Shown one piece after another: positions 6,998 through 13,425 of a DNA stretch of 17,017 nt (position 1 is the first letter of the stretch; each line of letters starts with the position of its first letter). The translations under genes were made by a program, and so were the position numbers. This DNA comes from JBBSDV01 sp038240335 (GTDB lineage Bacteria; Chloroflexota; Dehalococcoidia; DSTF01; JACRBR01): contig JBBSDV010000051.1 of assembly GCA_038240335.1 (NCBI GenBank), positions 1 through 17,017 on the forward strand, given 5' to 3'. Below the pieces are notes generated by a model, which was given only the letters and a program-made list of their open reading frames with translations, had not been told where the DNA came from and did not search any database.

Positions 6998-8134
6998 ATG
7001 CAAGCAACACAAACCAGGACGGACTACCGCGAAGCCCTCGATGGCGTGATCCAGTCGATCGTGGCGCCGATGGCGGTTGAGATCGACCGATCGGCGGCCT
7101 TTCCCCGCGCGGCGCTGGACGAACTCGCGCGGACCGGCTTACTCGGACTGATCAGCGCCACAGAGGTGGGCGGCATGGGCCTCGGCCCACGGGCGGCGGC
7201 GGATGTCATCGAGAGGCTGGCGCAGCACTGCGCATCCACGGCCATGGTCGTGTGCATGCACTACGCCGGAACCGCGGTGATTGAAGCTCACGGGCCGCAG
7301 GAGGCTCGCGAGGCCGCAGCCTCGGGCCGCGCGATCGCCACACTTGCCTTCTCGGAGGCTGGGTCGCGGAGCCACTTCTGGGCGCCCGTGAGTTCAGCGA
7401 CGCGCGACGGCGACAATATTCGACTCGATGGGCAGAAGAGCTGGGTCACCTCGGCCAACGAGGCGAACCTCTATGTGTGGTCGAGCCGACCCCTCGCCGC
7501 CGAAGGTGCGAGCACGATCTGGCTCGTTCCTGCTGAGACCGCCGGATTGCGCGTGCCTGCCCCGTTCGACGGCCTGGGCTTGCGGGGCAACTGTTCGAGT
7601 CCAATCCTCGCTGAAGGGGCCACTATTCCCGAAGCGTCCATGCTAGGCCCGGACGGAGGTGGATTCGACGTGATGATGGGCGTCGTGCTGCCGTACTTCC
7701 AGCTGATGAGCGCCGGCTTCTCAGTTGGAACGATGGAAGCCGCGACGTCGAAGGCAGCCGCGCACGTGGGTGGATCGCGCCTTGAACATTTGGAGCAATC
7801 ACTTGCGGATCTTCCCACGATCCGGGCGTACCTCGCGAGGATGCGGACGAAGACGGACATGGCTCGTGCATTATGGCTGGACGCGGTCACAGCGACGGAG
7901 ACCGGCCGCGAAGATGCGATGCTCCGCATTCTCGAATCGAAAGCCGCAGCGGGTGAGGCTTCGACCGAGGTAACCGACCTGGCGATGCGGGTTTGTGGCG
8001 GCGCGGCATTTCGCAAGGAGGTCGGCGTGGAACGCCACTTCCGCGATGCCCGAGCAGCCACCGTGATGGCGCCAACGACGGACGTCCTCTACGACTTCAT
8101 CGGGCGGCTTGAGTGCGGCTTGCCGCTATTTTGA
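6998..8134 (+). CDS. Acyl-CoA-dehydrogenase-fold flavoprotein lacking the usual catalytic base
   Basis: The 378-aa product aligns along the whole acyl-CoA dehydrogenase fold: N-terminal helices, a middle beta domain (ATLAFSEAGSRSHF, QKSWVTSANEA) and a C-terminal helical domain ending in RDARAATVMAPTTDVL. In typical dehydrogenases that last segment reads RDARI..IYEGT, with the Glu as catalytic base. Here the position is Ala358. The alternative base position of the isovaleryl/long-chain types, in the helix around VLPYFQLMSAG, is not acidic either. Flavin-dependent monooxygenases of this fold (DszC/SfnC type) also lack the base. The protein may thus be an oxygenase or a non-dehydrogenating flavoprotein; its substrate is unknown. 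ATG 6998 was chosen because it follows AAAAAAGG and starts the recognisable N-terminus. It lies 17 bp after the DoxX gene and 15 bp before the binding-protein gene. Confidence 0.83.
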   Translation: MQATQTRTDYREALDGVIQSIVAPMAVEIDRSAAFPRAALDELARTGLLGLISATEVGGMGLGPRAAADVIERLAQHCASTAMVVCMHYAGTAVIEAHGPQEAREAAASGRAIATLAFSEAGSRSHFWAPVSSATRDGDNIRLDGQKSWVTSANEANLYVWSSRPLAAEGASTIWLVPAETAGLRVPAPFDGLGLRGNCSSPILAEGATIPEASMLGPDGGGFDVMMGVVLPYFQLMSAGFSVGTMEAATSKAAAHVGGSRLEHLEQSLADLPTIRAYLARMRTKTDMARALWLDAVTATETGREDAMLRILESKAAAGEASTEVTDLAMRVCGGAAFRKEVGVERHFRDARAATVMAPTTDVLYDFIGRLECGLPLF

Positions 8135-8149
8135 GAGAGGGCGATCGCC

Positions 8150-9007
8150 ATGGATGAAACGCTGGTGCTTGGCGCCGTCGCGTACGACCCCAAGGTCGTA
8201 ACCATTTGGGACGGATTCAAGCGCTACTTCGCCAAGCGCGGACTCGCCTTCGACTATGTGTTGTACTCGAACTACGAACGGCAGGTCGAGGCGCTGCTGA
8301 ACGGCCAGATCGACATCGCCTGGAACTCCCCCCTCGCCTGGATCCGGGCGCAACGGCTGGCGAAAGCGCGCGGCCTGGAGGTCTCGACCTTCTGCATGCG
8401 CGACACGGACCGCGACAACCGCTCCGTCGTCGTCGTCAAAGCCGAGGCCGGCATCGACAGCATCGAGCACCTGCGAGGGAAAACCGTCGCAGTGGGGGCA
8501 ATCGACTCGCCTCAGGCGACGCTGATCCCACTTGATCACCTGCGGCGGGAGGGCCTGGTGCCGGAGGCGGATTTCCGCGTTCAACGGCACGAGGTGCTCG
8601 GCGGGCTGCACGGTGACCATGTCGGCGGCGAGCGCGACGCCGCGACAGCGCTGATCGCCGGCGAGGCGGACGCAGCTTGCATGCACGAGTCGAACTATCG
8701 CTCGTTTATCGGAGACGGCCTCTTCCCTCCGCTCCGCACGGTGGTGCTCGCCCGCACCGAAGCGTACGACCACTGCAACATGACGGCAGGCCCGTCGGTG
8801 ACCGCCGCGGCCGTGAATCGCTTTCGCGATGCGCTGTTCGCGATGGATCCCACCGATACCGAAGTGAAGTGGTTGTTTGAGCTTGAGGGGCTGACAACAT
8901 GGTCCGAGGCGCGGCTCGACGGATACGCCGCTCTCGAGACCGCAGTCGATGCACTCGGCTTCTACGACGCGCATGGCGCGATTCTTCGCGCGGAATACGC
9001 GTACTGA
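8150..9007 (+). CDS. PhnD-like substrate-binding protein without signal peptide
   Basis: The 285-aa product has the fold signature of phosphate/phosphonate (PhnD) and related type 2 periplasmic binding proteins. Seen are VLGAVAYDPKVVTIWDGFK at the start, VEALLNGQIDIAWNSPLAW, LRGKTVAVGAIDSPQATL, and TALIAGEADAACMHESNY before the second half. It begins directly at the first strand, with no signal peptide, lipobox or membrane segment, so it should be cytosolic. No ABC permease or ATPase gene is nearby. It may therefore be an enzyme, carrier or ligand sensor rather than a transporter part. Known precedents for enzymes on this fold are THI5/NMT1-type HMP synthases and MqnA/MqnD. The start follows GAGAGAGG at 8134-8141. 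It is the last gene of the radical SAM operon. Confidence 0.83.
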   Translation: MDETLVLGAVAYDPKVVTIWDGFKRYFAKRGLAFDYVLYSNYERQVEALLNGQIDIAWNSPLAWIRAQRLAKARGLEVSTFCMRDTDRDNRSVVVVKAEAGIDSIEHLRGKTVAVGAIDSPQATLIPLDHLRREGLVPEADFRVQRHEVLGGLHGDHVGGERDAATALIAGEADAACMHESNYRSFIGDGLFPPLRTVVLARTEAYDHCNMTAGPSVTAAAVNRFRDALFAMDPTDTEVKWLFELEGLTTWSEARLDGYAALETAVDALGFYDAHGAILRAEYAY

Positions 9008-9386
9008 CGCAAGAACGCATGCCGCATCGTGATCATAGCGAGACGGCCGGTTCCAGGGCGAAGCGTGCCGGGCGATGACTGCGAGGGAGCTAACTCCGTG
9101 ACCAATAGTCTGCGATCTCGAACTAGAAGCGACAGCCTCCCGTATTTTTCGAAGTAGCACGCGCTGGTGCTACCAGCTCCGCCGATCCCCATCCCAGCTC
9201 GTCTTCTCTCGTGCCACGCGCTGAAGCGTCTTGCGCCAATGCCCGGTCGTCCCGCGCGGCGTCTCGCGCGATACCTAATCGCTCTGAAACACCTATCGCG
9301 GCGGGCGAGATTAGACTGCTCCTATCCGGCGGAACCTCGGTCTGCGGTCGAGTTCCGGCAGCTGCGGGTAGAAGGAGTCTACAACG
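9008..9386. other. 379-bp intergenic region between the operon and the YceI gene
   Basis: No convincing gene is seen. It holds a 7-bp perfect hairpin at 9154-9173. At its right end is the ribosome binding site AGAAGGAG that serves the YceI gene. A weak -10-like TAGACT lies at 9312-9317 without a matching -35 box. Confidence 0.5.
9154..9173. terminator. 7-bp hairpin downstream of the four-gene operon
   Basis: GTAGCAC (9154-9160) pairs with GTGCTAC (9167-9173) over a 6-nt loop. It lies about 150 bp after the last operon gene. No T-run follows on either strand, so its role as a terminator is uncertain. Confidence 0.3.
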
Positions 9387-10112
9387 ATGAACCTCAAGCG
9401 AATCATGGCGTTCGGCGTGGCCGCGCTCGTCGTGGTAATTGTCGCTGGGATCGGCGGCTGGTGGTTTTTCATTCGGGAGGACAACAAGCTTGCAACGGCG
9501 GCGCCGGCGATTCCAGCCGACCTCCGACAGACGGCTCCGGCTGGCGGCGCTCCCACGGCGAGCAGCGGCGCACTCACGTTCAACGTCCTTTCCGATCGCT
9601 CGGAGGCCGCGTTCTTTGCGGACGAGAAGCTCGCGAGCCTACCGCTGCCGTCAACAGCCAAGGGCACCACATCCGACGTACAGGGGTCGTTCACGCTGAC
9701 GCCTGATGGGTTCGACCTCGATACGTCAAAGCCGTCGTCGTTCGCCGTGAATCTCAAGACGCTGAAGAGCGACAAGGAGATGCGCGACAACCGCATCCAG
9801 GGCGTGGCGCTGCAGACGGACACGTACCCCGTTGCGACGTTCACCGCGACGAAGATCACGGGGTACGACAAGAACATCGCGCCCGGCGACGAGCAGACGA
9901 TGCAACTGACCGGCATGATGGATCTGCACGGCGTCCAGAAGGAAGTAACGTGGGACGTCAAGGGGCGCCGCGACGGAAACGTGATCACCGCACTCGCGAC
10001 GGTGAAATTCCCCTTCGCTGACTTCAATATCCCAGTGCTCAACGTCGCCGGCTTCGTGTCGGTGCAGGACTCGGTAACGCTGCAGGTGCAGGTGGTGGCG
10101 CAGGCGTCGTAG
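9387..10112 (+). CDS. Membrane-anchored YceI-family protein
   Basis: The 241-aa product has an N-terminal membrane anchor (about residues 8-30, ending WWFFIRED). An Ala/Pro linker follows, then a YceI lipocalin-like beta-barrel domain (about 60-241). The family pattern is visible: FNVLSDRSEAAFFADEKL, then VQGSFTL, SFAVNLKTLKSDKEMRDNRI, YPVATFTATKI, MDLHGVQKEVTWDV and KFPFADFNIP. YceI proteins bind isoprenoid or other long amphiphilic molecules such as polyprenyl compounds or quinones. This one should face outside, held by its anchor rather than secreted free. The start follows AGAAGGAG. It stands alone, 379 bp after the operon and 121 bp before the next gene, so operon membership is unclear. 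Confidence 0.85.
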   Translation: MNLKRIMAFGVAALVVVIVAGIGGWWFFIREDNKLATAAPAIPADLRQTAPAGGAPTASSGALTFNVLSDRSEAAFFADEKLASLPLPSTAKGTTSDVQGSFTLTPDGFDLDTSKPSSFAVNLKTLKSDKEMRDNRIQGVALQTDTYPVATFTATKITGYDKNIAPGDEQTMQLTGMMDLHGVQKEVTWDVKGRRDGNVITALATVKFPFADFNIPVLNVAGFVSVQDSVTLQVQVVAQAS

Positions 10113-10233
10113 TTGTCAGTTCGCAGTTCACCATGCATGGGCGCTGTCCATGATCACGGAACGATGACGATCGTAAGGCGATTGCGGCGTACACTCGAAC
10201 TCCAGCGGCGGATGCACTAGCCAGGAGCGAGGA

Positions 10234-11430
10234 ATGATCGACTTTACGCTGTCGCCCGAGATCAAGGAGATGCGCCGAAAGGTCAAGACGCTCGTCGATG
10301 AGCAGGTGATCCCGAACGAGAGCGTGTTGTCGGAACACAACGCCGAGTCGGACACGATGATGAAGGACCTGCAGCGGCAGGCGAAGGCGATGGGCCTCTG
10401 GGCGATGTTCATCGGACCGGAGGCGGGCGGCACAGGAAAGGGCTTCCTGCCATATGCATTCGTCAACGAGATCCTTGGCCGCAGCCCCTACGCGCCGCGC
10501 GCCTTTGGATGCGCCGCGCCGGACACGGGCAACGCCGAGATTCTCAATATGTTCGGCACGCAGGAACAGAAGGACCGGTACCTGCGGCCCCTTGTCGAGG
10601 GAGAGATCCGCTCATGCTTCTCGATGACGGAACCGGAGGTCTCCGGCGCAGATCCGACTGGCCTGCGCACTCGCGCTGTGCGAGATGGCGATGAATGGGT
10701 GATCAACGGTCACAAGTGGTTTACGAGCGGCGCCATCGGCGCCACGTTCGCCATCGTTATGTGCGTCACCGACCCGGAGGCGGAGTCGCACGCACGGATG
10801 AGCCAGATCATCGTGCCGGCGGATACGCCCGGCTTCAACATCATCCGGCCTGTGCCAGTGATGGGCGAGACTGACGGCGCGCACTGCGAGATCAAGTACG
10901 AGGATGTGCGCGTGCCGGTGACGAACGTGCTCGGCGGCGTCGGCGACGGCTTCCGCATCGCGCAGAAGCGCCTCGGACCGGGGCGGATCCACCACTGCAT
11001 GCGCTGGCTGGGTCAGATGCAGCGCGCGTTCGAGCTGATGTGTCGCTATTCGCTAAGCCGCGAGGCCTTCGGCAGCCCGCTCGCCGACAAGCAGACGATC
11101 CAGAACTGGATCGCCGACTCGGCGGCCGAGATCCAGGCGTCGCGATTGCTGACGATGCACGCGGCACACAAGATCGACTCCGGCGACGAAGCGCGCGCCG
11201 AGATCTCGATCATCAAGTTCTTCGGCGCCAAGGTGCTGCATGATGTGATCGACCGGGCGATTCAGACGCACGGCGCGCGCGGCGTCTCGGGCGATACACC
11301 ACTCGAGGGCATGTACCGTCAGGCGCGCGCCGCCCGCATCTACGACGGCCCGGACGAAGTCCACCGCATGGTCGTCGCACGCCGCATCCTCAACACCTTC
11401 AAGAAGGGCGGCGTCTGGGAGTTTGAGTAG
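10234..11430 (+). CDS. Acyl-CoA dehydrogenase (ACAD10/11-like)
   Basis: The 398-aa product is a complete acyl-CoA dehydrogenase: FAD enzyme, trans-2,3-desaturation of an acyl-CoA, electrons passed to ETF. Visible motifs are CFSMTEPEVSGADPTGLRT (flavin/substrate loop), INGHKWFTSGA, LGPGRIHHCMRWLG, and the C-terminal RAARIYDGPDEVHRMVVARR. The acid at the catalytic position is Asp371 in YDGPDEVH, the form usual in ACAD10/11-type and many bacterial FadE proteins, in place of the Glu of short-chain enzymes. Chain-length preference cannot be read. The start ATG follows AGGAGCGAGG. It is convergent with the RidA gene, with a small hairpin between them. Unlike the flavoprotein at 6998, it keeps an acidic residue at the base position. 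Confidence 0.92.
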   Translation: MIDFTLSPEIKEMRRKVKTLVDEQVIPNESVLSEHNAESDTMMKDLQRQAKAMGLWAMFIGPEAGGTGKGFLPYAFVNEILGRSPYAPRAFGCAAPDTGNAEILNMFGTQEQKDRYLRPLVEGEIRSCFSMTEPEVSGADPTGLRTRAVRDGDEWVINGHKWFTSGAIGATFAIVMCVTDPEAESHARMSQIIVPADTPGFNIIRPVPVMGETDGAHCEIKYEDVRVPVTNVLGGVGDGFRIAQKRLGPGRIHHCMRWLGQMQRAFELMCRYSLSREAFGSPLADKQTIQNWIADSAAEIQASRLLTMHAAHKIDSGDEARAEISIIKFFGAKVLHDVIDRAIQTHGARGVSGDTPLEGMYRQARAARIYDGPDEVHRMVVARRILNTFKKGGVWEFE

Positions 11431-11460
11431 GCGGCTACGCGCGCCGTCGGTCGACGTGCC

Positions 11461-11475
11461 GCGTACTTGGTACGC
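11461..11475. terminator. Small hairpin between convergent genes
   Basis: GCGTAC TTG GTACGC forms a perfect 6-bp stem with a 3-nt loop in the 50-bp gap between the convergent acyl-CoA dehydrogenase and RidA genes. It may end transcription in both directions, although no T-run is present. Confidence 0.35.
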
Positions 11476-11480
11476 AGCGA

Positions 11481-11948
11481 CTACACCCGTACTTCGAGAG
11501 TAAGCTCGATCTCGAGGGCGATGTTGTACGGGAGCGACGACATGCCGACGGCGAGGCGGGCGTGCTGGCCGGCATCGCCGAAGACGGCAACGAGCAGGTC
11601 GGACGCGCCGTCCATCACCCGCGTGTGCTGCATGAATTCGGGGACGGCGTTGACGACGCCGTAGAGCTTGATGACGCGCGCAACGCGGTCGAGCGTGCCG
11701 AGCTCGTGCCGAACCGTCGCGAGCGCGCAAATCGCGGCGAGCTTCGCGGCCTCGTGTCCGGCATCGACGTCGAGTTCCGCACCGAGCTTACCCTGCACGA
11801 TCGTGCCATCGCCGCGCCACGGGATGTGGCCGCCGAGATAGAGCATCGAGCCCGATTGCACCGCATGGACGAACGTGCCGGCCGCCGGCCGGACGTCGGG
11901 CAGCGCGATTCCGAGCGCGGCGAGGCGGGATTCAGGTGTTTCGTTCAT
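11481..11948 (-). CDS. RidA-family (YjgF/YER057c/UK114) protein
   Basis: The 155-aa product belongs to the RidA family, in the longer, YjgH-like group starting MNETPESRLAALGIALP. The family pattern is present: VQSGSMLYLGGHIPWRGDG, TVRHELGTLDRVARVIKLYG, VNAVPEFMQHTRVMDGASDLL and GQHARLAVGMSSLP, with the conserved Arg after HA. Canonical RidA hydrolyses reactive enamine/imine intermediates from PLP enzymes. Members of this subgroup often have unproven activity, so only the family is claimed. Its ATG is at 11948. A divergent small frame begins at the overlapping CATG but is not credible. The gene is convergent with the acyl-CoA dehydrogenase. A role in clearing imines made by that pathway is speculation. 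Confidence 0.88.
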   Translation of the reverse strand: MNETPESRLAALGIALPDVRPAAGTFVHAVQSGSMLYLGGHIPWRGDGTIVQGKLGAELDVDAGHEAAKLAAICALATVRHELGTLDRVARVIKLYGVVNAVPEFMQHTRVMDGASDLLVAVFGDAGQHARLAVGMSSLPYNIALEIELTLEVRV

Positions 11949-12139
11949 GACCGACGCGCCCCTTCAGCGACTTTTCCCACGGGGCACGTTCGATGCTGTG
12001 ATTTCGCCCATCGCTGTGATGCAGCTTTCGCACGCGCTGATGTTCGACGCTTGGACCTTGGATGATAGCGGCCCGCTGCCGTGAGGTGCGAAGGCCAGGC
12101 TGGCGCACCGTTGGTGGTGCCGGTATGCGGAGAATAGCA

Positions 12140-12170
12140 AACGAGTCGGTCCTCCTGATACCGACTCGTT
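12140..12170. terminator. Perfect 11-bp hairpin
   Basis: AACGAGTCGGT (12140-12150) pairs perfectly with ACCGACTCGTT (12160-12170) over a 9-nt loop (CCTCCTGAT). Its layout matches the hairpin at 4545-4579: long perfect stem, 9-nt pyrimidine-rich loop, TT at the right base, no T-run. No clear gene ends just before it, so what it terminates is uncertain. Confidence 0.45.
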
Positions 12171-12487
12171 CGACGTTCTTCCCGATGGACTGACCCAACT
12201 GGTGCTCTACAGGGAAAGATGGCTGGCCAAGCCACCCCCGGCGCCATTCCGTCTCTGCTGAATCCCCGCCTTGCTTGCCACCAAGACAGTCAACTCCGAA
12301 ACGGCGCCTACCCGGGACCCTCTCCTTCGATCCGCGACGCTCCCCCGAGCGTCCGTGCCAGCGTTATTGCTGTGTTAATTCAGGTGTTCACGCCTCGATT
12401 ACCCTTGTGAACCAATGAACGGTAATGCATGATGTTCGAGAACTGATTGCGATAACACGTCTGGTTCTTCGTGACTCCTACGACATG

Positions 12488-12533
12488 AATCACGAAGCGT
12501 GATTAACGAAGCGTGATTACTAAAGCCTGATTG
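12488..12533. promoter_or_regulatory. Palindrome and three 14-bp repeats, probable operator of the tandem winged-helix regulator
   Basis: AATCACG AAG CGTGATT (12488-12504) is a perfect inverted repeat with a 3-nt centre. It overlaps three head-to-tail 14-bp units: ACGAAGCGTGATTA at 12492-12505, the same again at 12506-12519, and a weaker copy CTAAAGCCTGATTG at 12520-12533 (9 of 14 positions). A further inverted half-site, TTCGTGACT, lies at 12468-12476. The array ends 107 bp before the ATG of the regulator gene, suggesting autoregulation. A TTGACC at 12531-12536 could be a -35 box, but no well-spaced -10 box is evident. Confidence 0.55.
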
Positions 12534-12640
12534 ACCATACATGCATTCTAGTTCAGGAAATAGCAGTGTCAAGTACTTTTCGCGCGAATTCTCAAATTAT
12601 TTTTTCAGCCGATGAGGAGCGCGTTTCACGGAGGGATCCT

Positions 12641-13342
12641 ATGACGTCGCGACCGCAAACATGGGGCTTCCTCACGAACCACGCACTCATCCTGATCTAC
12701 GTCGTGCGTCACCGCGGGGCCACGGTGCGCGAGATCTCCGGCGGCGTCGGCGTTACCGAGCGCGCAACGCTCGAGATCCTGCGGCAACTGAGCGCGGATC
12801 GGATCGTCGTGCGGCAGCGCGACGGACGGCGCAACACGTACTCGGTGAACTTCCAGGTGATGGCGGCGTACCGCCGCGAGGGCACGGTATCGCTGACACC
12901 GCGAGAGTTCGTCGACGGGCTGATCAACACGCTGCTCGCAATCTCGATCGACCATGCGGCGGACGACGCGCCGGAGCCGGAGCCGCTTGATTCGGGCGCG
13001 CTGGAACCGATGATCGGTACCTGGGGGTTCTTCACGAACCATGCGCTGCTGTTGCTGTCCATTGCGATGGACAACGCGGCGACGGTGCGCGAGATGGCGC
13101 TGAACGTCGGTGTCACGGAGCGGGCTGTGGTGGCGATCCTCAACCAACTCGAGGATGCGGGGATCGTGCACCGCGAACGCAACGGGCGGCGGAACAGCTA
13201 CTCAGTCGATTTCCCAGCGTTGCGTGCGTTCCCGCGCTGGTCGCCGGGCGACTGGGAACTGCCAGCGGGTCTCGTCGATGTCGCCGTGCGCGGCCTCGAG
13301 GGCCTCGCGCGCCGCAGCGGCACGCTCGCGGCGGCGAGCTAG
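12641..13342 (+). CDS. Transcription regulator with two fused winged-helix domains
   Basis: The 233-aa product contains two copies of a winged helix-turn-helix domain, residues 7-71 and 127-191. They align without a gap at an exact offset of 120 and share 38 of 65 residues by my count. Both have TWGF.TNHAL, ATVRE, VGVTERA (recognition region) and the wing GRRN.YSV. Single-domain proteins with this pattern (TNHA ... GITERA ... GRRN.Y) are familiar small regulators in Chloroflexota and Actinobacteria. The tandem form should act as a built-in dimer. A linker with DAPEPEPLDSG joins the halves. ATG 12641 was chosen because GGAGGG precedes it; the frame continues left to a GTG at 12566 with no binding site. 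Probable operator repeats lie upstream. No ligand-binding domain is seen. Confidence 0.85.
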   Translation: MTSRPQTWGFLTNHALILIYVVRHRGATVREISGGVGVTERATLEILRQLSADRIVVRQRDGRRNTYSVNFQVMAAYRREGTVSLTPREFVDGLINTLLAISIDHAADDAPEPEPLDSGALEPMIGTWGFFTNHALLLLSIAMDNAATVREMALNVGVTERAVVAILNQLEDAGIVHRERNGRRNSYSVDFPALRAFPRWSPGDWELPAGLVDVAVRGLEGLARRSGTLAAAS

Positions 13343-13425
13343 CCGTGGGTCGCTGCCTCGGTCTCGGTTTTGAAAGATGAATGCAGACGCGGCGGCGCAC
13401 AAGCGTCCAGCTTCCAGAATCCGCA

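Larger units (their letters stand above)
11949..12640. other. 692-bp intergenic region, right part relatively AT-rich
   Basis: No credible gene is seen; the open frames at 11947-12084 and 12219-12410 lack ribosome binding sites and recognisable products. The stretch holds a perfect 11-bp hairpin (12140-12170), an inverted repeat GTTCAC/GTGAAC (12386-12391 and 12407-12412), the 14-bp repeats at 12488-12533, and the GGAGGG ribosome binding site at 12630-12636. The part from about 12360 to 12610 is clearly richer in A and T than its surroundings, consistent with a promoter/operator region. Confidence 0.6.

Noticed and set aside
8143..8152. GGCGATCGCC palindrome just before and into the start of the PhnD-like gene (resembles the HIP1 element)
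   Set aside because: HIP1 is a genome-wide repeat of cyanobacteria; a single occurrence in GC-rich DNA is expected by chance.
11947..12084. Small 45-codon plus-strand frame starting at the CATG overlap with the RidA start
   Set aside because: No ribosome binding site and no recognisable product; overlap of two divergent starts is unlikely, although a hairpin follows 56 bp later.
12219..12410. 63-codon frame in the intergenic region before the tandem winged-helix gene
   Set aside because: No ribosome binding site, Pro/Ser/Arg-rich composition, and no similarity that I recognise.
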